DNA of 64,000 nt from MWBF01 sp040772005. GTDB lineage: Bacteria > Chloroflexota > Anaerolineae > CG2-30-64-16. Position 1 is the stretch's first letter, and the number at the start of each line of letters is the position of its first letter. The notes under the pieces are model-generated. The model saw nothing but the letters and a program-made list of their open reading frames with translations, made no database searches and had not been told where the DNA came from. Location: positions 310,001 to 374,000 of the forward strand of contig JAXGYZ010000004.1 in NCBI GenBank assembly GCA_040772005.1, in the 5' to 3' direction. A program made the translations under genes and the position numbers. This document shows, piece after piece, positions 15,858-24,050 of the stretch.

Positions 15858-16841
15858 TTACTTCAGATACATCACGTCCTTGACGGCCGTTATGACGTCA
15901 GCCACCTGCGGCAGCGCCATCTGTTCGAGCCGCCGGTTATAGGGCAGCGGCACCTCGAACTGGGCCACGCGGCGGACCGGTGCGTCCAGGTAATCGAAGG
16001 CCAGTTCGTGGATGCGGCTGGAAATCTCCGACCCGATGCCGTAGGCGCGCCAGCCCTCTTCCACAACGACGACGCGGTTGGTGCGCTTGACGGATTCGAT
16101 GACGGGGCGGGTGTCCAGCGGGCGCAGCGTCCGCAGGTCGATCACCTCGGCCTGGATGCCTTGCTCCGCCAGCTTCTCCGCCGCTTCCAGCGAAATCTGG
16201 AGGCCCTTCGAGTAGGAGACGATGGTGACGTCGTCGCCCTGGCGCTTCACGTCCGACTCGCCGATCGGGATAATGAAATCCGGGTCATCCGGCACTTCGC
16301 CGCGCTGCTGATACAGCGTCGCGTGCTCGATGAACAACACCGGGTCATCATCGCGAATGGCCGCCTTGAGCAGCCCCTTGGCATCCGCCGCGGTGCCGGG
16401 CGAGACAACCTTGAGGCCGGGGAAATGGGCGAACACTGCGTCGGGCGTCTGCGAGTGCGTCGCGCCGAGCTGGCGGCCACCGCCGCCGACCGTGCGGATG
16501 ACGAGCGGTACTTTGATCTGCCCGTTGAACATATAATAAAACTTTGCTGCGTGGTTGACGATCTGATCCATCGCCAGGAAGGCGAAGTTGATGGTCATAA
16601 TCTCAGCAACTGGGCGCAGGCCCGCAACTGCCGCGCCGATGGCGGCCCCGGCAATCACGCCTTCGGCAATCGGCGTGTCCTTGACGCGGCGCTCACCGAA
16701 CTCGTCCAGAAAGCCGCGCGTCACGGCGTAGGTGCCGCCCCACTTGCCGATTTCCTCACCCATGATGAACACCCGCTCGTCGCGATACATTTCCTCGCGG
16801 AGCGCCTGGCTGATCGCCTCACGAACTGTCATGCGTGCCAT
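15858..16841 (-). CDS. pdhB: Pyruvate dehydrogenase E1 beta subunit
   Basis: A 327-residue E1 beta chain. It forms the thiamine-diphosphate-dependent E1 with pdhA and decarboxylates pyruvate. Typical family segments are FIMGEEIGKWGGTYAVTRG near the N terminus (with the Glu that activates the cofactor in GEEIG), DTPIAEGVIAGAAIGAAVAG, RTVGGGGRQLGATHSQ and the C-terminal VVVEEGWRAYGIG. It follows pdhA by a short gap and precedes pdhC across a repeat hairpin. Length and motifs match the family throughout. Confidence 0.93.
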   Translation of the reverse strand: MARMTVREAISQALREEMYRDERVFIMGEEIGKWGGTYAVTRGFLDEFGERRVKDTPIAEGVIAGAAIGAAVAGLRPVAEIMTINFAFLAMDQIVNHAAKFYYMFNGQIKVPLVIRTVGGGGRQLGATHSQTPDAVFAHFPGLKVVSPGTAADAKGLLKAAIRDDDPVLFIEHATLYQQRGEVPDDPDFIIPIGESDVKRQGDDVTIVSYSKGLQISLEAAEKLAEQGIQAEVIDLRTLRPLDTRPVIESVKRTNRVVVVEEGWRAYGIGSEISSRIHELAFDYLDAPVRRVAQFEVPLPYNRRLEQMALPQVADVITAVKDVMYLK

Positions 16842-16855
16842 CTCAAACCATCCTC

Positions 16856-17836
16856 CTAGCGGTGGCCCATCGGGTTAACATAGACGTATTCGCACAGGGC
16901 GGCATCGTCCGGCTCGGCGCTTTCCTCAGCGAACTTCACAATCTCGGCCAGCTCTTCTTCCACCTGTGCATGGATCGCATCCAGTTCGCCCTGCTTCGCC
17001 GTCTTCTTCTCTTTCAGCTTGCCCGCTAGGCGCAAGATGGGGTCGCGGGCGCGCCATTCCTCGATCTCCGCCTTGCTGCGATAGCGCTCAGGGTCGCCCA
17101 TCGAGTGGCCGACGTAGCGATAGGTCATCGCCTCCAGGAGGACGGGGCCATCTGAGCGCGCATAGGAGAAGGCTTCATCCAGCGCCTCGTAGACCTCGAA
17201 AATATCCTGCCCGTCGATCTGGCGGTTGGGCATATCGTAGGCGCAGCCCTTCTGGAAGATGCCTGCGACCGCAGAAGCCTTGCCGACCTCGGTGCCCATG
17301 CCGTACTGGTTGTTCTCCACCAGGTAGACAACCGGCAGCTTCCACACGGCCGCCAGGTTCAGGGACTCATGGAAATAGCCGATGTTGGTGGTCCCTTCGC
17401 CCAGCACACACAATACCGCGTCTTCTTTTTCGTTATAGCGGATTTCGATGCCGACGCCGGTCGCAATGGGCAGGTGCCCACCGACGATGGCGTGGCCCCC
17501 CCAGTAGCGGTGCTCGGCGCTGGCGAGGTGCATGGAGCCGCCCTTGCCGCCGCTGACACCCGTCGCCTTGCCCAGCAGCTCAGCCATGACCGCCTGCGGG
17601 TCGAGCCCGCGCGCAATGGCCCAGCCGTGGTCACGATAGGCCGTCAAGAGATGGTCCGTCGGCCGCATGGCCTGGCACGCACCCGTGGCGATCGCTTCTT
17701 CGCCGATGTACAGGTGCAGGAACCCGCCGATCTTGCCCTCGGCGTACAATTCGGCGGACTTTTCCTCGAACCGCCGGATCAGCACCATCTGGCGGTACAG
17801 CTCGAGGAGCTCGCTCTTGGACAACTCTTTAGCCAC
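16856..17836 (-). CDS. pdhA: Pyruvate dehydrogenase E1 alpha subunit
   Basis: A 326-residue E1 alpha chain binding thiamine diphosphate. The N terminus has MVLIRRFEEKSAELY, and the regulatory loop region reads YRYVGHSMGDPERYR. The cofactor motif appears as GEGTTN with the distal Asn in VENNQYG; the usual GDG is GEG here, a conservative change. The GTG start is set by AAGGAGG six bases upstream. It is the first gene of the pdhABC operon and a TGTGG-CATAAT promoter lies just upstream. Confidence 0.92.
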   Translation of the reverse strand: MAKELSKSELLELYRQMVLIRRFEEKSAELYAEGKIGGFLHLYIGEEAIATGACQAMRPTDHLLTAYRDHGWAIARGLDPQAVMAELLGKATGVSGGKGGSMHLASAEHRYWGGHAIVGGHLPIATGVGIEIRYNEKEDAVLCVLGEGTTNIGYFHESLNLAAVWKLPVVYLVENNQYGMGTEVGKASAVAGIFQKGCAYDMPNRQIDGQDIFEVYEALDEAFSYARSDGPVLLEAMTYRYVGHSMGDPERYRSKAEIEEWRARDPILRLAGKLKEKKTAKQGELDAIHAQVEEELAEIVKFAEESAEPDDAALCEYVYVNPMGHR

Positions 17837-17878
17837 CGATGTCCTCCTTCAACTTTGCGCTGCGATATAAACCAGCCA

Positions 17879-17889
17879 ATTATGCCACA
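17879..17889 (-). promoter_or_regulatory. Extended -10 promoter of pdhABC
   Basis: The minus strand reads TGTGG followed by CATAAT, about 43 bases before the pdhA start. No clear -35 is seen; the TG-extended -10 may suffice. Confidence 0.5.
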
Positions 17890-17904
17890 AATCGGCCTGG
17901 TTTC

Positions 17905-19185
17905 CTACTCATGTTCATGCTTTGGCAACAGCAGAAACGCGAACGTGCCTGCAAATTGCAGCGCGCCGCTGACAAACAGCGCGCCGCGCGTCGTGATGGC
18001 TTCGGCCAGCCCCGCGCCCAGGATCGGGCCTAACGTGATGGCGATGCTCGACAGCGTGTTGGCTGCGGCCGCAAAGCGCGGCTGCTTCCCCTCCGGGCAG
18101 ACTGCCAGCAGCATGTCGAACAACCCCAGATCGATACCTGAGACCGCAAAACCCCACAATACGGCTGCAGGCAGCAGCCAGATAACGGAGGGCGCCAACG
18201 CCGTCACGACCGGGTACAGGGCGAACGTCGCACCGCAGACCAGCAGGAGCTGCCGGTGGCCGATCCGGTTCGCGACCCGTCCCCAGAACCAGTATCCTAT
18301 CACCAATGCCGCATAACCGGCTGTGCCCCGCAACCCAATCCAGCTATCCGTTGCCTTCAGATCGTTGACCCAGTAAATGCTGTACAGCCCGGCGGGCAGC
18401 GCGATCGCCAGGCGAAAGCCGATGCCGGCGATGTTGTAACGGACGAACGGCTTGCTCTCGACCAGCGGCCTGAAGAAGTCTGCCAGGCGCTCTGTCAGGC
18501 GCATGGATGTGTCGTCGCGCGGGGACGGCACGAAGGGCGGCACGACGACGCGCCAGAAGTAGTACAGGTTGAGCAGGGCGGCGGCGAAGGAGAGCAGAAA
18601 GACGATCTGGTAGGCCAGCGGGAAGGGGCCGCGATCCAGCCACAGGCCGAACACCAGCAACGATGCGCCCGACAACAGGCTCATCAGCGACCAGCGCGTG
18701 CCGTTGAGCGTTGCGCGGCGGCTCGGCGGAACGGCCTGCGCCATCGCGGAGGTCCAGGCCGGTTGGCCGATGGAGTTCGGGATGGCCGCCAGGGCCCAGA
18801 CGAGCACGATGGCCAGCGGGAGCGCGGAACCGGTCAACAGCAGGGGCAGGCAGGCAATCAGCACGTAGGACAGCCGCGCCACCAGGGTGACGCGCACAAA
18901 CAGCTTCATCTGGTTGGAGGAGCGCTCGGCCAATGCGCCGCCGGGGATGTACGCCAACATACTGAGCAGCGCAGGGCCGGAGGTCAACAGGCTCACGACC
19001 GAGGCGGATGCGCCCAGCCGCGCCAGGAAGACCCCCAGGAAGTTGTAGATGCCGCCGTCCACCGGGCCGAACCACAGGCCGCTCAGGAGCAGGTTACGGT
19101 AGTTGCGGTCTTCCGTGCTCATGTCGCGCCGGCCCAACAACATGCCGGCTACCACACGCGCCCGGTACATGAGCGTTGTGAACAT
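17905..19185 (-). CDS. Major facilitator superfamily transporter
   Basis: About 426 residues with 11-12 hydrophobic segments spread along the length, consistent with an MFS permease. N-terminal residues include a short cytoplasmic segment and then LLLSGLWFGPVDGGIYNFLGVFLARLG. The loop after TM2 (GGALAERSSNQMKLFVRV) resembles the MFS motif A region. Substrate cannot be predicted; relatives with this look are often annotated only as MFS. ATG19185 is chosen because a promoter with a -10 seven bases upstream makes a leaderless message likely; a longer frame starting at 19281 would include the promoter itself. Confidence 0.78.
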   Translation of the reverse strand: MFTTLMYRARVVAGMLLGRRDMSTEDRNYRNLLLSGLWFGPVDGGIYNFLGVFLARLGASASVVSLLTSGPALLSMLAYIPGGALAERSSNQMKLFVRVTLVARLSYVLIACLPLLLTGSALPLAIVLVWALAAIPNSIGQPAWTSAMAQAVPPSRRATLNGTRWSLMSLLSGASLLVFGLWLDRGPFPLAYQIVFLLSFAAALLNLYYFWRVVVPPFVPSPRDDTSMRLTERLADFFRPLVESKPFVRYNIAGIGFRLAIALPAGLYSIYWVNDLKATDSWIGLRGTAGYAALVIGYWFWGRVANRIGHRQLLLVCGATFALYPVVTALAPSVIWLLPAAVLWGFAVSGIDLGLFDMLLAVCPEGKQPRFAAAANTLSSIAITLGPILGAGLAEAITTRGALFVSGALQFAGTFAFLLLPKHEHE

Positions 19186-19192
19186 GGGTACG

Positions 19193-19221
19193 AGTGTAAC
19201 AGAAGGCCGAAAAGACGGCAA
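19193..19221 (-). promoter_or_regulatory. Promoter of a probably leaderless MFS transcript
   Basis: On the minus strand TTGCCG (19216-19221) and TACACT (19193-19198) are separated by 17 bases. The -10 ends seven bases before the ATG at 19185, so the transcript should start at or next to the start codon. Confidence 0.6.
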
Positions 19222-19316
19222 CCTCTCCCCCGGATTTGCCGCTCCGCGCTGCCTCGTAACACAAGGGCAGCAAGCCCACAAACCGGGTTTGTGGCGGCGA
19301 ACAGTTACCCCCAGAT

Positions 19317-19346
19317 TTGTCGCTCTGTGTGGCCTTGTGGCATACT
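19317..19346 (+). promoter_or_regulatory. Possible promoter for the ABC-F leader
   Basis: TTGTCG and CATACT are 18 bases apart, with TGTGG directly before the -10. The same CTTGTGGCATACT string recurs before the GNAT gene at 22851. This would give a leader of about 210 bases before the ABC-F start. Confidence 0.45.
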
Positions 19347-19512
19347 ACCGCCAGTTTGGAGGTCCCCGAGTGACACGCACAATCGCAGCATAAGGTCTGC
19401 CCCGCTTCCCGGCACACCGGGAAACCACCTGGCCGCTCGCGCATCGGGCGCAGCGCGGCAGGTTCGCGGCGGGGCCGCGCGCCTGCTGTCCCATTGTTGG
19501 ATCTGAAGAGTT

Positions 19513-19584
19513 ATGTTACGCCGCAGGCACGTTGTCTGCGGCGTTTTTGTTTTCTGGAGTTTGCCTCATGCTGCAAGTTCGTGA
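19513..19584 (+). CDS. Short upstream ORF (23 codons) overlapping the terminator and the ABC-F start
   Basis: ATG19513 opens a 23-codon frame that begins Met-Leu-Arg-Arg-Arg-His, runs through the terminator hairpin and its T-run, and ends at 19584 inside the ABC-F gene in another frame. A purine-rich GAAGAG lies just upstream as a weak ribosome binding site. The three Arg codons (19519-19527) are the left arm of the terminator stem, so a ribosome halted there would prevent hairpin formation. It may be a regulatory leader peptide; it may also be a chance frame. Confidence 0.4.
   Translation: MLRRRHVVCGVFVFWSLPHAASS
19518..19553 (+). terminator. Intrinsic terminator in the ABC-F leader (attenuator candidate)
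   Basis: ACGCCGCAGGCA (19518-19529) pairs with TGTCTGCGGCGT (19533-19544) over 12 bases with one G-U, closed by a three-base loop and followed by TTTTTGTTTT-like DNA. It ends only some 15 bases before the ABC-F start codon and its ribosome binding site. The upstream neighbour gene is on the other strand, so this terminator can only act on the ABC-F transcript itself. Confidence 0.8.
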
Positions 19585-21235
19585 TGTGACCAAGTGGTAC
19601 GGCGACCTCAAGGTGCTGGACCGGGTCAGTTTCAACCTCAACCGCGGGGAGCGGGGGGGGCTCATCGGGCCCAACGGCAGCGGCAAGACCACGCTGCTGC
19701 GCGTCCTCATCGGGGAACTGCCGCCCGACCAGGGCACGGTGCAGCTCTCGCCCGCTTCGCTGCGCGTCGGTTACCTGGCCCAGGCGCTGGAGTTTGCCGA
19801 AGGCGCGACCGTCGCGGATGTACTCCGCGCGGCAGAAGGCGAGCGGGAAGCCGCAGAAGTCCGGCTGGCGCGGCTGGCCGAGGCGCTGTCCACGGCAGAA
19901 GGCGAGGCGCTGGCCATCGCGCTGGCGGAATACGACACCGCGCTGGCGGATTTCCAGGCGCTCGGCGGCGGCGCACGCTACGCGGATGCCGAAGCCGTGC
20001 TGGCGGGCCTCGGCATGGCCGACGTCGCGCAGACGCGGCTCGTGAGCAGCCTCAGCGGCGGGCAGAAGACCCGGCTGGGACTGGCACGGCTGCTCTTGTC
20101 CGAGCCGGACCTGCTGCTCCTGGACGAGCCGACCAATCACCTCGACATCGTCGCGCTGGACTGGCTGGAGACCTACCTCAACGGCTATCCGGGCGCGGTG
20201 CTGATCGTCTCGCACGACCGCGCCTTCCTTGACCGCACGGTGACGCACATCCTGGCGCTCGACGACGTCACCCACACGCTGAAGCAACATGCCGGGACTT
20301 ACAGCGACTACGCCTACAGCATCGATCGCGAACTGGACAAGCAGTGGGCCGCGTATCGCGAACAGCAAGACCGCGTCCGCAAGCTGGAGAGCTCCATCCG
20401 CCGGCTGAGCGGGCAGGCCAAGAACATCGAGGGCGAGACCATCCACTTCCACTGGCGGCGCATCGCCAAGGACCTGGCGCGGCGCGCGGTGGTGCAGAAG
20501 GCCCGGCTGGAGCGGATGCTGGACAGCGAGGAGATGGTCGACAAGCCGGGACAGACCTGGAAGATGAAGCTGGAATTCGTGGACACCCCGCGCAGCGGCC
20601 AGGATGTCCTGATGGTCCACGACCTGACCTTCGGCTATGGCGCGCGCAGCAGCCCCGGCAGCAAGCTGCTGCTCGACGGCGTCAACCTGCACCTGGGCTA
20701 TGGTGAGCGCGCGATGCTGATCGGGCCGAACGGCATCGGCAAGACGACCCTGCTCCGGCTCATCACCGGGGAGCTGCGGCCCTGGGCCGGCGAGATACGG
20801 CTGGGCCACGGGGTGCAGATCGGCTACATGGCGCAGGAGCAGGAAACCCTGGACATGGCTGCGACGCCCTTCGACCTGATCCGCCGGGCCGCGCCGCTCG
20901 ACGAGACGGAGGCGCGCAGCTTCCTGCACTACTTCCTGTTCGCAGGCGACGAAGTGTTCGTGCCCGTCGGCAAGCTCAGCTTCGGGGAGCGCAGCCGATT
21001 AGCACTGGCGTTGCTGGCCGTCCAGGGGTGCAACTTCCTGCTGCTGGACGAGCCGATCAACCATCTGGACATCCCCTCGCGCGAGCGGTTCGAACGCGCC
21101 ATCGCGCGTTTTCAGGGGTCGGTCCTGGCCGTCGTCCACGACCGGTACTTCATCGAGCGGCTGGCGACGACCATCTGGACGCTCGAGGGTCGCCAGATTC
21201 GCGTGCAGCGGACTGAGACGGAGTACCAGGCATGA
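19568..21235 (+). CDS. ABC-F family ATPase (ribosome-associated)
   Basis: A 555-residue soluble protein with two ABC cassettes and no membrane domain. Walker A motifs are GPNGSGKTT (about residues 35-43) and GPNGIGKTT (near 390); signature motifs are LSGGQ in the first cassette and a degenerate LSFGE in the second; Walker B strands read LLLLDEPTNHLD and FLLLDEPINHLD. The linker between them (about 230-330) is charged and helical, as in ABC-F proteins that bind the ribosomal E site and influence translation or protect against antibiotics. The subtype is not clear. ATG19568 has CTGGAG upstream. Its leader contains a terminator and short ORF, which suggests attenuation. Confidence 0.88.
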   Translation: MLQVRDVTKWYGDLKVLDRVSFNLNRGERGGLIGPNGSGKTTLLRVLIGELPPDQGTVQLSPASLRVGYLAQALEFAEGATVADVLRAAEGEREAAEVRLARLAEALSTAEGEALAIALAEYDTALADFQALGGGARYADAEAVLAGLGMADVAQTRLVSSLSGGQKTRLGLARLLLSEPDLLLLDEPTNHLDIVALDWLETYLNGYPGAVLIVSHDRAFLDRTVTHILALDDVTHTLKQHAGTYSDYAYSIDRELDKQWAAYREQQDRVRKLESSIRRLSGQAKNIEGETIHFHWRRIAKDLARRAVVQKARLERMLDSEEMVDKPGQTWKMKLEFVDTPRSGQDVLMVHDLTFGYGARSSPGSKLLLDGVNLHLGYGERAMLIGPNGIGKTTLLRLITGELRPWAGEIRLGHGVQIGYMAQEQETLDMAATPFDLIRRAAPLDETEARSFLHYFLFAGDEVFVPVGKLSFGERSRLALALLAVQGCNFLLLDEPINHLDIPSRERFERAIARFQGSVLAVVHDRYFIERLATTIWTLEGRQIRVQRTETEYQA

Positions 21236-21425
21236 GACAGCCAAATAAGAGGGATGACATTTCACGGCAAAGGCGTGCTTGCTATAACGCGTGACTATGA
21301 TGCACGTCATATGCAATCCCCAGGTTCAGGGGTAGAAGATGTCATAAGGCATCAGATGTTCCTTTTCCACTGTCAAGTATTCCTTGCTTAGTCAGCTTCA
21401 TGCTTCCTTGCCAGGAGGTAGAACT

Positions 21426-22220
21426 ATGCGCAAGCTGGTCTTTGTGTTCCTCATCTTCCTTCTCGGTAGCCTCGCCGGATGTACTACACTGCAACCTCGA
21501 GTCGAAACGATTGCGGACAAGGCGATCCAGCAGATTGACGCGGCGATAGGCAAGGAGGATGTGCTACGGCGCAAAGTTATCGATGCCATTGACGCTGCCA
21601 AAGCCGAGGTCGAACGCCTTCAACGCATTGAGGCGGAGAGCGCCGTGGACGCAGAGATGATGGCGGTGAAATTGGCAGACCTGAAGCTGAACAAGGAAAA
21701 GGCTGCCGAAGGGCTGCTGCAACTGGCCGACCTCATCGAAGCCGGTCAGCCCGTGACCCTTACCAACGGCTCCACAATGACCTTGACTGAGCTTGAGCAG
21801 TATGCTGAGAGAAAAAAGGCCGAGTTCGAGAACCAAAACAAGAAGATTGCGGTGTACGAGGAAAGCCTGGCCCTGAGCCAACAGACCGCGGTTGACGCAC
21901 ACCAGAGATGGGTCGAGGGCAAGCGCACGGTGGAAACGCTGCAAGCTCAGGTGGATTTGATCGACGCGCGCATCACCGCACTGCGGGCAGCGCGGCCTGC
22001 TTCGAACCTCGCCGCTGTAAGTAATACGTACGAGGACATCATCGCGCAGTCGCAAGCAACAGTGGACGAGGTTGACCAGCAGCTCGCGAAGGAAATTCGG
22101 GTGATTCAAGAGTTGCGCCAGGTGCAAAAGCCACAGTCGGCCAACGAAGAACAACTCGAACAGGATTTGCAATCAAGTGGCGATCTGGCCTCCGAGTTGC
22201 GGGACCTTGCTGGCAAGTAG
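21426..22220 (+). CDS. Predicted coiled-coil lipoprotein of unknown function
   Basis: A 264-residue protein with a lipoprotein signal peptide (MRKLVFVFLIFLLGSLAGC; lipobox LAGC, lipidated Cys19). The mature part is almost entirely charged helix with long heptad-like stretches (about residues 55-130 and 150-260), so a coiled-coil rod outside the cell is likely. AGGAGG lies six to eight bases before ATG21426. The next gene starts 9 bases after the stop and also encodes a membrane-tethered helical protein, so the two probably work together. Codon choice is visibly less GC-rich than the neighbours, suggesting a different origin. No family recognised. Confidence 0.72.
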   Translation: MRKLVFVFLIFLLGSLAGCTTLQPRVETIADKAIQQIDAAIGKEDVLRRKVIDAIDAAKAEVERLQRIEAESAVDAEMMAVKLADLKLNKEKAAEGLLQLADLIEAGQPVTLTNGSTMTLTELEQYAERKKAEFENQNKKIAVYEESLALSQQTAVDAHQRWVEGKRTVETLQAQVDLIDARITALRAARPASNLAAVSNTYEDIIAQSQATVDEVDQQLAKEIRVIQELRQVQKPQSANEEQLEQDLQSSGDLASELRDLAGK

Positions 22221-22229
22221 TGAGACGCC

Positions 22230-22805
22230 ATGAAACGTTTTCTGGTTTTCCTTCTTCTTGTTGCCGCGATTGGCATCGCTGCGCTCAGCCTGTTTCGCCC
22301 CTTGCTCCTGCAGCGAGTCGTGGTTGAGGCACGTGAGAGGACGGGTCTGATCGAACCCAGCACACGCCTTGAGAAGCAACGGCTCATCGTTCAGGTGCAG
22401 GACAATGCCTTGCGGCTCAAGATGCAGGAAATCGCAGCGGATATGGCCAGTTCAGATGTATTTCGCGCACAGGTCGAAGAAATGGTGCGAGAACTCGGGA
22501 CTTCGGACCATCTTTCTGATGAAGACCGTCTGCTGCTGGCTAAAGCCCAACTGTTCCTGCGGTACGAAGACGGTAGTACTCGCCTTTCGGCGCTGTTGAC
22601 GAAGATAGACCACAGCATAAGCCTTGCCCGTCTGGGTCAACTACAGGATGAACGGGTTGACACCGACGCCCTGGAACGCGAAGTCGAAACAGAAGTCAGG
22701 TACATCGAGCAGATTACAGCCGGCTCTGAGCCGGAAGTCCTGCCGCTCGTGGTGACGCCACAACCGACGGCAACTCCTGAACCACGCACGGGAAACAAGC
22801 AATAA
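22230..22805 (+). CDS. Membrane-anchored helical protein, partner of upstream lipoprotein
   Basis: A 191-residue protein with one N-terminal membrane segment (about residues 4-24, followed by arginines), then a charged helical region and a C-terminal Pro/Thr-rich tail. The N terminus may be an uncleaved anchor. It follows the lipoprotein gene by 9 bases and shares its lower GC content. I recognise no family. A role in the cell envelope with its partner is inference from topology and spacing only. Confidence 0.65.
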   Translation: MKRFLVFLLLVAAIGIAALSLFRPLLLQRVVVEARERTGLIEPSTRLEKQRLIVQVQDNALRLKMQEIAADMASSDVFRAQVEEMVRELGTSDHLSDEDRLLLAKAQLFLRYEDGSTRLSALLTKIDHSISLARLGQLQDERVDTDALEREVETEVRYIEQITAGSEPEVLPLVVTPQPTATPEPRTGNKQ

Positions 22806-22832
22806 GGCCGTATTGCTAGATTCGCTCCCCCT

Positions 22833-22843
22833 TGTGGCATACT
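22833..22843 (+). promoter_or_regulatory. Extended -10 promoter, leaderless GNAT transcript
   Basis: TGTGG followed by CATACT ends seven bases before ATG22851, so transcription should start at or beside the start codon. No ribosome binding site lies in that gap. The same string occurs before the ABC-F leader. Confidence 0.55.
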
Positions 22844-22850
22844 TCACCGC

Positions 22851-23753
22851 ATGGGTTTCTGGCACCTTCTACGAGAGGAACCGATCACCACACGGCTGGC
22901 CGGGCCGGCGGACCGCGCTGCGGTCGCCGCGCTGCTCGCGCGCACCTGGCGGCGGCAGGGCAACCTGGCCGCGGAAGATCAGGTGGCGCTCCTGCAGGCG
23001 GGCATCAGCCCGCTCGCCGTGGCCCACGATGAGGCCGTCGGCTTCCTCGGCCTGTCGCAGCGCTCGGCTGCCGGCCCCACCCCGCCTGGGCCGGCGGAGA
23101 CCTGGGTGGACATCGACCTGGTTGCGCTGAACCCCGACCGCCGCCCTGAGCGCATCCTGTCAACCCTGCTGGAATGGGTGCTGCCCCTCCTCCGCCGTCG
23201 CGGTTGCAGCGGATTGATCTGCCTCACAAGCCTGTCCTGGCTGCATGAAAGCCTGGTACATGCCGGGTTCCGGCAGGAGGACCAGGTCATCACCTACGTT
23301 CACCACCATCATCGCCTGGACGCCGTGCCGGAACCCGCGCGGCTGCGCGCAGCCGGGACGGGCGACGCGGACACCATACTTGCCATCAATGCGCGGGCGT
23401 TCGCCCCCTTCTGGCAGTATGATGATTCTGTCGTGTTGAGCTGGCTGCTGACCGCGGATCGCGCGGCGCTGGCCTATATCGATGGCCGGCCCGCCGGATT
23501 CGCGCTGACCACGGACGGACTGCCCGGCAACTATGCGCACCTGATTCGCATCGCCACCGACCCGGATTTCCAGGGCCGCGGGGTGGGCCGGCAGTTGGTG
23601 CTCGACGCCCTGCAGCACGCCTACGCGGCCGATGCCCCCGGCCTCGCGCTCAACACCCAGGCCAGCAACCGCGTCTCGCGGAGGCTATACGAATCCCTCG
23701 GCTTCCGGCCCACCGGCCAGGCGCTGTCGGTGCTGGTGTATCGCTTCGCGTGA
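22851..23753 (+). CDS. GNAT family acetyltransferase (tandem-domain)
   Basis: A 300-residue protein with two GNAT-like halves. The C-terminal half (about 165-300) is a complete acetyltransferase with the acetyl-CoA motif RIATDPDFQGRGVGRQLV and the following NTQASNRVSRRLYESLGF. The N-terminal half (about 10-150) has the same fold pattern but a weak cofactor motif, so it is probably structural or degenerate. Such proteins acetylate small molecules, peptides or protein N termini. No neighbour points to a substrate. The start codon is close to the -10 box of its own promoter. Confidence 0.82.
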   Translation: MGFWHLLREEPITTRLAGPADRAAVAALLARTWRRQGNLAAEDQVALLQAGISPLAVAHDEAVGFLGLSQRSAAGPTPPGPAETWVDIDLVALNPDRRPERILSTLLEWVLPLLRRRGCSGLICLTSLSWLHESLVHAGFRQEDQVITYVHHHHRLDAVPEPARLRAAGTGDADTILAINARAFAPFWQYDDSVVLSWLLTADRAALAYIDGRPAGFALTTDGLPGNYAHLIRIATDPDFQGRGVGRQLVLDALQHAYAADAPGLALNTQASNRVSRRLYESLGFRPTGQALSVLVYRFA

Positions 23754-24050
23754 TGGCGGCTGACAACGCTGGTTCGTAGTGGGCGCTTCAGCGCCGCATC
23801 AGGCACCAGACGGTGCTGTTGTAGTTTGACGACTTAGCTCGGTAGTGACGCCGGGATTGCCCTCACCCCCTGCCCCCTCTCCCACACGGCGGTGGGGGAG
23901 AGGGGAGTCCTTAAAATGGGGTTTTTGGGGCGCCAACCGGCCCCAAAAAACCCCACTAAACAGCGCTTCCCCGCCCCCGCTAGCGGGCCGGGGCTAGGGG
24001 TAGGGGGCGGCAGACCATCGAGTCATTCTGTCAAAGCGCATAAGCGCCCA
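23754..24050. repeat. Composite intergenic repeat block
   Basis: No gene is visible. TTCGTAGTGGGCGCTT near 23773 is mirrored by AAGCGCCCACTACGAA near 24041, forming outer arms. Inside lie the C-rich/G-rich pair CCCTCTCCCACACGG and GTGGGGGAGAGGGG, the pair ATGGGGTTTTTGGGG and CCCCAAAAAACCCCA, and a GGGCCGGGGCTAGGGG block. The structure separates the convergent GNAT and glycosyltransferase genes. It looks like nested dispersed hairpin repeats. Confidence 0.65.

Noticed and set aside
23754..24050. CRISPR-like array in the repeat-rich spacer
   Set aside because: The repeats are inverted and nested, not direct with regular unique spacers. No CRISPR array or cas gene is seen in the window.
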